A stretch of 13,788 bases of DNA from Crocinitomicaceae bacterium (lineage in GTDB: Bacteria > Bacteroidota > Bacteroidia > Flavobacteriales_D > Crocinitomicaceae), in contig JAHEMP010000027.1 in the NCBI GenBank assembly GCA_024643585.1, positions 1-13,788 on the forward strand, given 5' to 3'. A program made the translations under genes and the position numbers. Shown piece after piece: positions 7,594 through 13,788 of this stretch. The notes beneath the pieces were generated by a model. It saw only the letters and a program-made list of their open reading frames with translations, was not told the DNA's origin and searched no databases. Every line of letters begins with the position of its first letter. Position 1 is the first letter of the stretch.

Positions 7594-7623
7594 ATTCAGA
7601 ATCAGTTGATTCTTGACAAGAAT
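7592..7623. repeat. Two adjacent palindromes in the leader of the 7651 gene
   Basis: TGATTC-A-GAATCA (7592-7604) and ATTCTTG-A-CAAGAAT (7609-7623) are both perfect palindromes about a single central base, with centres 18 bases apart. TTGATTC also repeats directly at 7591-7597 and 7606-7612. They lie across and just downstream of the predicted transcription start, a typical operator position. With a one-base centre they are better read as DNA-binding sites than as strong RNA hairpins. Confidence 0.4.
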
Positions 7624-7650
7624 TACGTATAAAAATAATTCCACATTGCG

Positions 7651-8508
7651 ATGAAAAAAATTACCTCCCTCCTGGCCTCTTTGCTGTTTAGCTTGATCGT
7701 AAATGCTCAAAACACCATTGTCACAGATACCATAATTCAATTGTCAACGTGTGCTGGAGGAAATGTTATTGTTCCTTTTACAGCTTCGGGCAACTTTCCA
7801 ACTGGCAATATTTTCACTGCGCAACTGTCGGATGGCTTTGGACAATTTACCAATCCTATAAACATCGGTAGTATTCCTTTCAATGTTGGATTAATTTTTG
7901 CAACCATACCTGCCAATACAAATTTCGGTTTCTTGTACAAAATTCGAGTGATTTCGACCAATCCTGCTGTTATTGGAAGTCCTTGTCCCAACACGTTAAT
8001 TATAACACAGGTGGCGCAGTTGAATCAAATCATCGCTACTCCAAATGATACTATTTGTCAGGGGCAAACGGTAACTCTATCTGCTTTAAATCCTGCTGGT
8101 TCATACCTATGGTCCACCGGTGATACCACGCAAGCCATAACCGTTTCACAAGGAGGTACCTATTCCGTTACCGTTACCGATTTTCTAATGTGTGAAACCG
8201 ATACTAGTATTAACATAACCGTTCTACCACAGCCTTGCTCACTCGGTATTTCTGAATTAAATGATTTTAACGTAGTGATCTCACCGAATCCAACAAAAGG
8301 TATATTCCAACTAGAGCTCCCAAACTACGATGTTGCTTTGACTGAAATTTTAGTTTCTAACTCTCTCGGTCAACCTATAAAAACCGAACAATACAAATTG
8401 AACGAAAACACAGTGGAAATCAATTTGTCGTCCGCCGAAAAAGGGGTATATTTTGTTTGGATTTTGAATGGAGACCGTTCTGCAACTAAAAGAGTTGTGA
8501 AAGAGTAA
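7651..8508 (+). CDS. Secreted protein with Ig/PKD-like domain and T9SS type A sorting domain
   Basis: This 285-residue exported protein has no recognised catalytic function. Residues 1-20 are a signal peptide ending VNAQ. Residues about 21-120 form a beta-rich domain rich in Gly, Asn and Phe, of the kind seen in large Bacteroidota surface proteins. Residues about 130-192 are an Ig/PKD-like module with the pattern D-ICQGQ-VTL and LWSTGDTT..I.V...G.YSVTVTD. Residues about 205-285 form the type A sorting domain, with SPNPTKGIF, a central LG segment and the end KGVYFVWIL plus KRVVKE. This domain directs passage through the type IX secretion system and attachment or release at the cell surface. 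Cys residues at about 34 and 112, and at 136 and 181, could form disulfides. It is probably monocistronic, with its own promoter and leader. Confidence 0.85.
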   Translation: MKKITSLLASLLFSLIVNAQNTIVTDTIIQLSTCAGGNVIVPFTASGNFPTGNIFTAQLSDGFGQFTNPINIGSIPFNVGLIFATIPANTNFGFLYKIRVISTNPAVIGSPCPNTLIITQVAQLNQIIATPNDTICQGQTVTLSALNPAGSYLWSTGDTTQAITVSQGGTYSVTVTDFLMCETDTSINITVLPQPCSLGISELNDFNVVISPNPTKGIFQLELPNYDVALTEILVSNSLGQPIKTEQYKLNENTVEINLSSAEKGVYFVWILNGDRSATKRVVKE

Positions 8509-8771
8509 ATTTTTGAAGTTCAAAGGTTAAAAAATAACGGCTTTAGTTGGAAAAGCTCTAATTTCAATCAGCTAAACAATCCCATTTTCTAAATTTAATA
8601 TTTCGAAAAAGCTTTATATCCTCCACATTTGTCAATTTTGGAATTTTTTGATTTTTCCTAAAAAATTATTAATATTGATTTCAACCTTGTTCATTTGACA
8701 TAGTTTGTGCTGTTGTATTGGTGGAATCAGAAAAACCTATAGAGTAAGAAAGTAACTAAAAATCTAGATTT
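8509..8771. other. Intergenic region, no gene seen
   Basis: This is 263 bases of AT-rich spacer between two exported-protein genes. A short palindrome TTTGAA-G-TTCAAA lies at 8512-8524 just after the stop codon, too tight to be a convincing terminator. Seven-of-eight matches to TAnnTTTG occur at 8624-8631 and 8690-8697, but neither has a well-placed TTG upstream. I see no coding frame or RNA gene. Confidence 0.5.
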
Positions 8772-9410
8772 ATGAAAAAATTTAATTTAATCTTTTTATC
8801 AACATTTTTTGTATTTAGCTTTGGCTTTGGTCAGCATTTTGATGTGCGTGCTTTTGGTGGAACAAACGTACTTCAGTTAACTAGCGATAACGGAGTATCC
8901 CTTATTGACGGTGTAGTTCATAACAAAAAAGTCTCTGGGCGAGTAGGAACACAATTCGGAGCTGCACTTACCTTCGGCACTCGGTTCTATGTTCAACCAG
9001 GATTTCAATACAATGTATTATCAACACAAGTTGTGCACGAAAATACTGAAACTGGCAATGAATTGGTCGACGAAACTACCATACATGCAATTTCAGTGCC
9101 TCTTAAAGTTGGGTTTCGATTAATTGACCCAGAAACAGAAAACTTGCTTAACGTCCGTGTTTTCGGAGGCTTGGATGGCTCCCATATTACTTCAGTTGAG
9201 CATTCTAAAAAATCTAATGCTATTGATGATATTGATGCATCCGATTTTTCTAATTTAATTCTTTCTGCCGATTTTGGAATCGGTATCGATTTATTCATAT
9301 TTTATGCTGATTTAGGTTATCAACTTGGATTGTCTCCGGTATTTACAGGTGGTGATAATGCCAAGGCAAATGCTTTCTATGCCAATTTAGGAATCCGACT
9401 GAGCTTTTAA
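8772..9410 (+). CDS. Outer-membrane beta-barrel protein
   Basis: This 212-residue protein has a signal peptide (1-20, ending FGFGQ). The mature part begins with HFDVRAFGGTNV and continues as alternating hydrophobic and polar strands: GAALTFGTRFYVQPGFQYNV, ISVPLKVGFRLI, LILSADFGIGIDLFIFYADLGYQLGL. It ends ANLGIRLSF, with the terminal Phe typical of outer-membrane barrels. This is the small porin-like barrel family (OmpA/OMP_b-brl type) that is abundant in Bacteroidota. The strand count suggests eight strands, but no ligand or transport role can be read from the sequence. The charged loop at about 148-158 (KKSNAIDDIDA) would face outward. A strong terminator hairpin follows, so it seems to be a single-gene transcript. 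Confidence 0.8.
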   Translation: MKKFNLIFLSTFFVFSFGFGQHFDVRAFGGTNVLQLTSDNGVSLIDGVVHNKKVSGRVGTQFGAALTFGTRFYVQPGFQYNVLSTQVVHENTETGNELVDETTIHAISVPLKVGFRLIDPETENLLNVRVFGGLDGSHITSVEHSKKSNAIDDIDASDFSNLILSADFGIGIDLFIFYADLGYQLGLSPVFTGGDNAKANAFYANLGIRLSF

Positions 9411-9425
9411 ATTCTAAAATTACTC

Positions 9426-9456
9426 TTATCCCGGCTAAAAAAAATTGTCGGGATAA
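9426..9456 (+). terminator. Intrinsic terminator-like hairpin after the beta-barrel gene
   Basis: TTATCCCG (9426-9433) pairs with CGGGATAA (9449-9456). The stem extends inward by a G-T and a C-G pair, giving about 10 pairs around an A-rich loop. ATTGTTTTAAT follows. This is the best terminator candidate in the window, 16 bases after the stop codon. Confidence 0.7.
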
Positions 9457-9511
9457 ATTGTTTTAATGCAATTTACACCCTTTTGATTTGAGAAATTAGA
9501 TATACAAAATA

Positions 9512-9544
9512 TTGTTTTTATTCTTTTTTATCATTTTACATTTC
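9512..9544 (+). promoter_or_regulatory. Candidate Bacteroidota promoter for the 9575 gene
   Basis: TTG at 9512-9514 and TACATTTC at 9537-9544 (seven of eight to TAnnTTTG) are separated by 22 bases, within the usual range for this phylum. Transcription would start near 9550 and leave a short AT-rich leader before the ATG at 9575. This argues against an upstream in-frame start. Confidence 0.4.
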
Positions 9545-9574
9545 AATATATATAAACCTAATAAAATACAAAAT

Positions 9575-10285
9575 ATGAAAAAGATTTTTCTAACTGTTGC
9601 TATCACACTTTCCTTACCGGTTTTTGTATTCTCCCAATCCAACGAAGCTATTCAAAAATTAAACGATGCCGGAGTAACCATTGATCAAATTGAACACTGC
9701 CTAAAAGATGCGGATGCTGAGTTTTATTTTAAAAGTACCCAAACTGACGTTTCAAAAAATGGAGATGGTAGTTCATATACCTCCGTCACAATTAGTGAAT
9801 TTGACCCCAGCAAAGACAATGATGAGCACTGGACATTAATCAGCTCTAATGGTGTTACTCCTACTGCATCTGAAAATAAGACTTTCAACAAAACGTCCAA
9901 TTCCAATCGTGCGTTTAACGGCCAAGTGGATCTAAAAACAGTAAAAGTCCTAAGCGAAGATGACAGCCAACTGGTAATTGGTCTGCGTTACGCAGTAAAA
10001 ACACTGCCAAAAAAATATCGATTTTATGCGGATTGTGATGCTACCTACACCATTGACAAAATCAACAAAAAATTAGTATCGGGTACAATTGTCAACTTTA
10101 AAGAAACCAAAATATCAATCGCGAAAATTTCAAACGTAAAAGTAGATATGGAATTCGTTTTTTTAAATGAAGCGGAGGGATATCATATTTCAAATGAAAA
10201 ACTAGAAATGTCCATCGAGGTATTAGGTCAAAAATCGCAGTCTAATTCTACAATAGTCTATTCGGACTTTAAGAAAGTTAAATAA
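9575..10285 (+). CDS. Secreted protein of unknown function
   Basis: I do not recognise this protein of 236 residues. It has a clear signal peptide (1-20, MKKIFL...VFSQ), then about 215 residues of mixed helix and strand. A helical start (SNEAIQKLNDAGVTIDQIEHCLKD) is followed by a run of strands. The second half has long alternating strands (YRFYADCDATYTIDK, KLVSGTIVNFKETKI, KVDMEFVFLNEAEGYHI) and ends SNSTIVYSDFKKVK. That pattern recalls lipoprotein-sorting (LolA-like) or lipocalin-like beta sheets, but this is only an impression of fold. The two Cys (about 42 and 154) could pair. The frame is open back to 9512, but that would put 21 residues ahead of an ideal signal peptide and lie on top of the likely promoter, so 9575 is chosen. 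It has no T9SS sorting domain, so it probably stays in the periplasm or envelope. Confidence 0.7.
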   Translation: MKKIFLTVAITLSLPVFVFSQSNEAIQKLNDAGVTIDQIEHCLKDADAEFYFKSTQTDVSKNGDGSSYTSVTISEFDPSKDNDEHWTLISSNGVTPTASENKTFNKTSNSNRAFNGQVDLKTVKVLSEDDSQLVIGLRYAVKTLPKKYRFYADCDATYTIDKINKKLVSGTIVNFKETKISIAKISNVKVDMEFVFLNEAEGYHISNEKLEMSIEVLGQKSQSNSTIVYSDFKKVK

Positions 10286-10308
10286 CGGTGAAGGAGCTGC
10301 TAAAATGC

Positions 10309-10359
10309 GTTGTTTGAGAAAGCTTTACATTACTTAAACTTAAAACCTTACTCAACAAC
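10309..10359. terminator. Possible shared terminator hairpin between convergent genes
   Basis: GTTGTTTGAG (10309-10318) pairs with CTCAACAAC (10351-10359) with one bulged T. Inside it, AAGCTTTA (10320-10327) pairs with TAAACTT (10335-10341) with one bulged C. The structure lies between the + strand gene ending at 10285 and the - strand gene ending at 10348, and overlaps the last codons of the latter. Bulges and a weak T run keep confidence low. Confidence 0.3.
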
Positions 10360-13212
10360 AATCGTCTTTACAGAATTCACGCCATCCGCTTGAATCACCA
10401 CGAAGTAGTTTCCTGCGTTCAGGTCTAATTTACAGTCTATTTTAGACGTGTTACTGTACTTGCTTTCCCATATCTTTTTTCCATCCAATGTAAGCACACT
10501 TAATTGAACGTCACTTGTCTTCTTGCCTAGCTCGATGGTAAATTTACCTGAATTCGGGTTCGGGAAAATGATTACAGGATCCTTGCTCAATTTATCAACT
10601 CCTAGGTTAGGATTGAAACGTACCTCATACGTAAATTTGTAAGTTTCGGTGGTGTCGCCATTTGAGCCGACAGCAAATACTTTGAAAAAAACGCGCGTTC
10701 CCAAAGGGAAATCTGGAATTGGAGCGTTACTTTTCCACGTACTATCAACAGTATTGCTCATCGTTATTGTATTGGTCAAGGTTGGCGTATTAATGGACCA
10801 TTTTACGAAAACACTTGATAAATTTCCTCCATAAGAAATCATTGAAGTTATGTATTGGTCGACGTCTTGTTTAGGTTCATTTAAAGTAGGTGGATTTGTA
10901 ATTTCCGTGGTTAAAATTGCTGGAAAATCTACTCTGTCTTTTAATGCATATTCCCACATTCCTCGTCCCCAAGTGGCAGCGCGCAAGGTATTGGATCCAT
11001 AATTGATTTCCAATTCCTTCACAGACATGTTTGCCAAACCTGTATTATACATTGTCCAAGAACTACCATTCATGGGCATAACAAACACCCCAATTTCTGC
11101 ACCAACATAAATATTGGAGACATTTGAATGATCAATTACTACCGAACGCAAGGGCATGTCGTTAAGATTGTAGGTAATATTTACCCAAGTTTGACCAGCA
11201 TCGCTTGTAATGAATATTTTGTTTCCGTTATTTTGGTATTGGTCAAAAACAACGGCCATCACACTATCATTTTTCGGGTCAAAAGCAATGTCTCTAATAC
11301 TAGCGTTCGGCAATCCTGCAAAAATTGGAGAGAAGGTTACGCCTCCATCTTCGGATCTTTCTAGATATCTGCCTCTTGACATCACAATAATATTTGTGTT
11401 ATTTTCAGCGACAGCAGCACTTTCAATCACACCACCCGTGAACGAAGCCGCTGTTCCCAATTCCGTCCATGTGATTCCAAAATCGTCTGTTTTCCATACT
11501 TCGCCACTAAAATGATATACTTCAAAAGGATTGTTTGGGTTATAGGTCAATGGCGCAACCCAGGCGGCATTCCCTGATCCAGATTCGCCGGTAGGTTCGC
11601 CAGCATTTTGTGTTAAACCTCTATCTGCAGTTTTTCTTCGACCTCCGTATTGAAAACTTCCCATCATCCAATCTGGATTTAAAGGATGAACAATTGCTTC
11701 CATGCCGTCAGCTCCGTAAAACTCAACCCAACCGTCTTCACCCAAAATACTTGTGCCATTGTCTTGAGAACCTATCATGGTGCAAAAATGATTGGATTGA
11801 CTTATTCCTAAGGTGTAATTTTCTCGGATGGGTGTCCCATCACTTAATCTTTGCCATGTCGTTCCGTTGTCTGGACTTTTGCACAAATAGCCGTCGGTAG
11901 ACAGGTACAAAATCCCATTTACAGACTTCGCAGCCCGTAAATCTGCATGTACGTACGTATTGGAATTAAAGAAGTTTTGACTCAAACTTCCGCTTCCATT
12001 TAATGCATTTCCCAAATACCAAGAACCCGATTGATTAAAAGTTAAGCCTCCGTCAGTTGAGGTAAAAGGATCTATGGAACCTGTTACCATAACATTCGTA
12101 TCGGTATCACTCACAACAAATGCTCCACTACCTTGACCAGGAGTAGACACCATTGAAAAGGTTGTGCCTTGATCCATAGATTTCCATAAGCCATTGCTCG
12201 AATTGAAAAATATACAATCTGGGCAAGCTGCGCTCACAGACAAATCTGCCACCACATTTCCGTTGGCAGAAATTGGTGATGTCAAATTCCAAGTTAAACC
12301 TGTATCGGTTGAAACATACACTTGATTCCGGTGGTTGTTAGCACTCCGTGAATCATAGGCGTAAATGATGTTTGGATTAGTGGGATGAAAATGAACTTCC
12401 AACAAATCGGCATTGGTTAAAAGATTTGTCCAGGTAGCAAGATCATCTGTCGAACGATATATTCCTTTGCTGGTTCCTACGAAAACCAAATTAGGGATGG
12501 TAGGATGGTACTCCAATTCATAAACACGAAATGATGAACCTAAACCACCCACACCGAGATTCGTTGGATTAAAATTAGTCTGTGTCCAAGTATCTCCTGA
12601 ATCGTTTGATCTATAAACACCATGCGAGTATTGATTGTTAGCGTTTTGAACGTTGATTAAGACATTGGTCGTATTCGTAGGGCGCGCAGTAATAGCATTC
12701 ACACCAGACGCAAAAAGTTCGTCGGTCGTTCCTGTCCAAGTTGATCCACCATTTGTAGAACGGTAAAAACCGCCACTTCTAGATCCCAAATACAAGCGAT
12801 TTGCATTCGATGGGTCTACATAAAAATCTTCAATTCTTCCTAAACCTGCCGCATAGTGTCCTGTAATACTATCGATAGTCGCTGGGCCTAATTCTACCCA
12901 CTCACCGCCAAAAAATGATTTTGTGGACGGATTTTCTTCCAAAAATTTCTTGTATTGATTGGCCGCAAACATTGGGTCGACGTTGCTTCTATCTCCCGCT
13001 GGGTAATATTTCGACTCATTTTCTTCGCGCCACCTTGCATAGGTTTTCCAGCCGGAACCTTTGGCGTCCTTGTCGTGAGTCTCAAAATACTTCTCAGCTG
13101 CCTTACATACATCGTATACGTTGTAAGAATTATCGTGCATCATTGCTTTCCAATCTTGGGAAAAAGCAAGTTGCGCAAAAAATAATGTTGAGAGGATAAG
13201 TATAAATTTCAT
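10348..13212 (-). CDS. Secreted Asp-box (VPS10/sialidase-like) beta-propeller protein with T9SS type A sorting domain
   Basis: This 954-residue exported protein starts with a signal peptide (1-18, ending AFSQ). An N-terminal helical region (about 20-100) contains GWKTYARWREENE, a segment common before propellers of this type. Ten Asp-box repeats of the S-x-D-x-G-x-T-W/F type lie at about 152, 202, 254, 301, 345, 385, 446, 575, 620 and 669. Each follows a strand pattern such as VYRS or KSPD and marks a propeller blade, as in VPS10/sortilin and BNR proteins. A GSQDNGT segment (about 482-488) and GADGMEA (500-506) sit in the long gap between the seventh and eighth boxes. A fibronectin-like or linker domain spans about 765-868. 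The T9SS domain (about 873-954) has IIFPNPNSGKF and ends VNSVKTIVVE. Sialidase catalytic residues are not evident, so binding or structural roles are as likely as hydrolysis. It is convergent with the 9575 gene and divergent from the 13419 gene. Confidence 0.85.
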   Translation of the reverse strand: MKFILILSTLFFAQLAFSQDWKAMMHDNSYNVYDVCKAAEKYFETHDKDAKGSGWKTYARWREENESKYYPAGDRSNVDPMFAANQYKKFLEENPSTKSFFGGEWVELGPATIDSITGHYAAGLGRIEDFYVDPSNANRLYLGSRSGGFYRSTNGGSTWTGTTDELFASGVNAITARPTNTTNVLINVQNANNQYSHGVYRSNDSGDTWTQTNFNPTNLGVGGLGSSFRVYELEYHPTIPNLVFVGTSKGIYRSTDDLATWTNLLTNADLLEVHFHPTNPNIIYAYDSRSANNHRNQVYVSTDTGLTWNLTSPISANGNVVADLSVSAACPDCIFFNSSNGLWKSMDQGTTFSMVSTPGQGSGAFVVSDTDTNVMVTGSIDPFTSTDGGLTFNQSGSWYLGNALNGSGSLSQNFFNSNTYVHADLRAAKSVNGILYLSTDGYLCKSPDNGTTWQRLSDGTPIRENYTLGISQSNHFCTMIGSQDNGTSILGEDGWVEFYGADGMEAIVHPLNPDWMMGSFQYGGRRKTADRGLTQNAGEPTGESGSGNAAWVAPLTYNPNNPFEVYHFSGEVWKTDDFGITWTELGTAASFTGGVIESAAVAENNTNIIVMSRGRYLERSEDGGVTFSPIFAGLPNASIRDIAFDPKNDSVMAVVFDQYQNNGNKIFITSDAGQTWVNITYNLNDMPLRSVVIDHSNVSNIYVGAEIGVFVMPMNGSSWTMYNTGLANMSVKELEINYGSNTLRAATWGRGMWEYALKDRVDFPAILTTEITNPPTLNEPKQDVDQYITSMISYGGNLSSVFVKWSINTPTLTNTITMSNTVDSTWKSNAPIPDFPLGTRVFFKVFAVGSNGDTTETYKFTYEVRFNPNLGVDKLSKDPVIIFPNPNSGKFTIELGKKTSDVQLSVLTLDGKKIWESKYSNTSKIDCKLDLNAGNYFVVIQADGVNSVKTIVVE

Positions 13213-13418
13213 AAAAGCATATTATCAATAAGGACAGCAAGATAGTGAGAAGAAATGTATAATGAACAAAATATAAATTGAAATCAGCTAATTACAATTG
13301 CAAAACCAGGAACAAACTTTATCTGAAAAATTTGTTTCGCCCAATTATTTGGCAAGTTTAATCTCTTCAAAAAGTGATTTGGAAAAATCTTACCTTTACA
13401 AGAGTGTCGAATTAAAAT
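13213..13418. other. Divergent intergenic region
   Basis: These 206 bases separate the - strand propeller gene from the + strand WG-repeat gene and should hold both promoters. TACATTTC on the - strand (13259-13252) and TACCTTTA on the + strand (13391-13398) each match seven of eight bases of TAnnTTTG, but neither has a well-spaced TTG upstream. I see no gene or clear hairpin here. Confidence 0.4.
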
Positions 13419-13788
13419 ATGTCATCAAAGCTGCGTTTATTAATGATTGTACTTATCTATAAAAAACATATTTGGCGAATGGGTCTCTTATTCTTTAGCC
13501 TACTTTTCGGCCCTATTTTTCACTTATATTCACAAGAAAAATTACACTATAACACCCAAGGATTACTAAGTGAAACAACTTACAATCAGCTGAAAAAGAA
13601 AAGAAATTACCAACTTATTTCTGCTTTTGACACCATTTCTTACCAACCCTTTTTGATTTATGCTTTATACGTTAAAGAAAATAAATTTGGAATTATCGAC
13701 AACAATGGAGTCGAAATAACCGCTGCCAAATATGACTTTATAGGAATGAACAAAATAGAAAATCCAAATTATAGAGGTTTTCACGAAA
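13419..13788 (+). CDS. Exported WG-repeat protein, N-terminal part (3' end outside window)
   Basis: The frame is open from an ATG at 13419 to the window edge, giving 123 residues plus a partial codon. A basic segment (YKKHIWR) precedes a hydrophobic stretch (MGLLFFSLLFGPIFHLYSQE), which reads as a signal peptide ending near YSQ. After a linker, residues about 86-109 read KENKFGIIDNNGVEITAAKYDFIG. This matches the WG-repeat pattern (G-IDxxGxxI..xYDxI), so more repeats probably follow beyond the window. WG-repeat proteins are widespread in Bacteroidota and usually of unknown function; binding at the cell surface is assumed. In-frame ATGs at 13443 and 13479 are alternatives. The one at 13479 would lose the basic n-region of the signal, so 13419 or 13443 is preferred. 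Confidence 0.7.
   Translation, partial: MSSKLRLLMIVLIYKKHIWRMGLLFFSLLFGPIFHLYSQEKLHYNTQGLLSETTYNQLKKKRNYQLISAFDTISYQPFLIYALYVKENKFGIIDNNGVEITAAKYDFIGMNKIENPNYRGFHE

Noticed and set aside
8512..8524. Palindrome TTTGAAGTTCAAA as a terminator
   Set aside because: The stem is short, with at most a 3-base loop and no T run after it, so it is likely chance in AT-rich spacer.
9512..9574. Upstream in-frame start giving a 257-residue protein
   Set aside because: The extension is AT-rich spacer overlapping the likely promoter, and it would precede an ideal signal peptide at 9575.
11128..11900. Several + strand open frames opposite the propeller gene
   Set aside because: They mirror the repetitive coding sequence of the - strand gene and have no signal peptides or family features.
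13376..13389. Small hairpin GATTT-GGAA-AAATC before the WG-repeat gene
   Set aside because: Five weak pairs in AT-rich DNA are expected by chance, and nothing nearby supports a regulatory RNA.

Overview
The window comes from a low-GC member of the Bacteroidota, most likely Flavobacteriales. Three things support this: two proteins with C-terminal type IX secretion (T9SS) sorting domains, a fused CcoN-CcoO cbb3 oxidase subunit of the kind common in this phylum, and AT-rich leaders with TAnnTTTG-like promoter motifs and no clear Shine-Dalgarno sequences. A closer placement (for example Crocinitomicaceae/Fluviicola-like) is only a guess.

Bases 1-7513 hold a compact cbb3-type cytochrome c oxidase locus, all on the + strand. 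It runs: the 3' end of a CcoI/FixI copper P-type ATPase, ccoS, a fused ccoNO, ccoQ, ccoP, ccoG, ccoH/fixH, and a SafE/UreH-like membrane protein. From ccoS on, the genes overlap or lie 0-12 bases apart, so they look like one operon. Together they make the microaerobic terminal oxidase (CcoNO, CcoQ, CcoP) and its copper delivery and assembly machinery (CcoI, CcoS, CcoG, CcoH and probably the SafE-like protein). The least ordinary gene is ccoP. It has one c-type cytochrome domain at its extreme N terminus behind a signal peptide, then a membrane region, then the usual CcoP membrane anchor and a single C-terminal cytochrome domain. The usual form has two tandem C-terminal domains. The 123-base gap between ccoI and ccoS carries several TGAC/GTCA half sites, one pair spaced like a Crp/Fnr box.

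A hairpin over the stop codon at 7510-7535 probably ends the operon. Bases 7651-10285 hold three separate + strand genes for exported proteins: a T9SS-sorted protein with an Ig/PKD-like domain, a small outer-membrane beta-barrel protein, and an unrecognised secreted protein. A good terminator hairpin lies at 9426-9456, and two adjacent palindromes lie in the leader of the first gene. On the - strand, 10348-13212 encodes a 954-residue secreted Asp-box (VPS10/sialidase-like) beta-propeller protein with a T9SS domain. The window ends inside a divergent gene for an exported WG-repeat protein.

I see no mobile element, CRISPR array, tRNA, rRNA or phage gene. I do not see a plainly new system. The rearranged CcoP, the Cys-rich tail of the SafE-like protein and the operator-like repeats are the points most worth checking.
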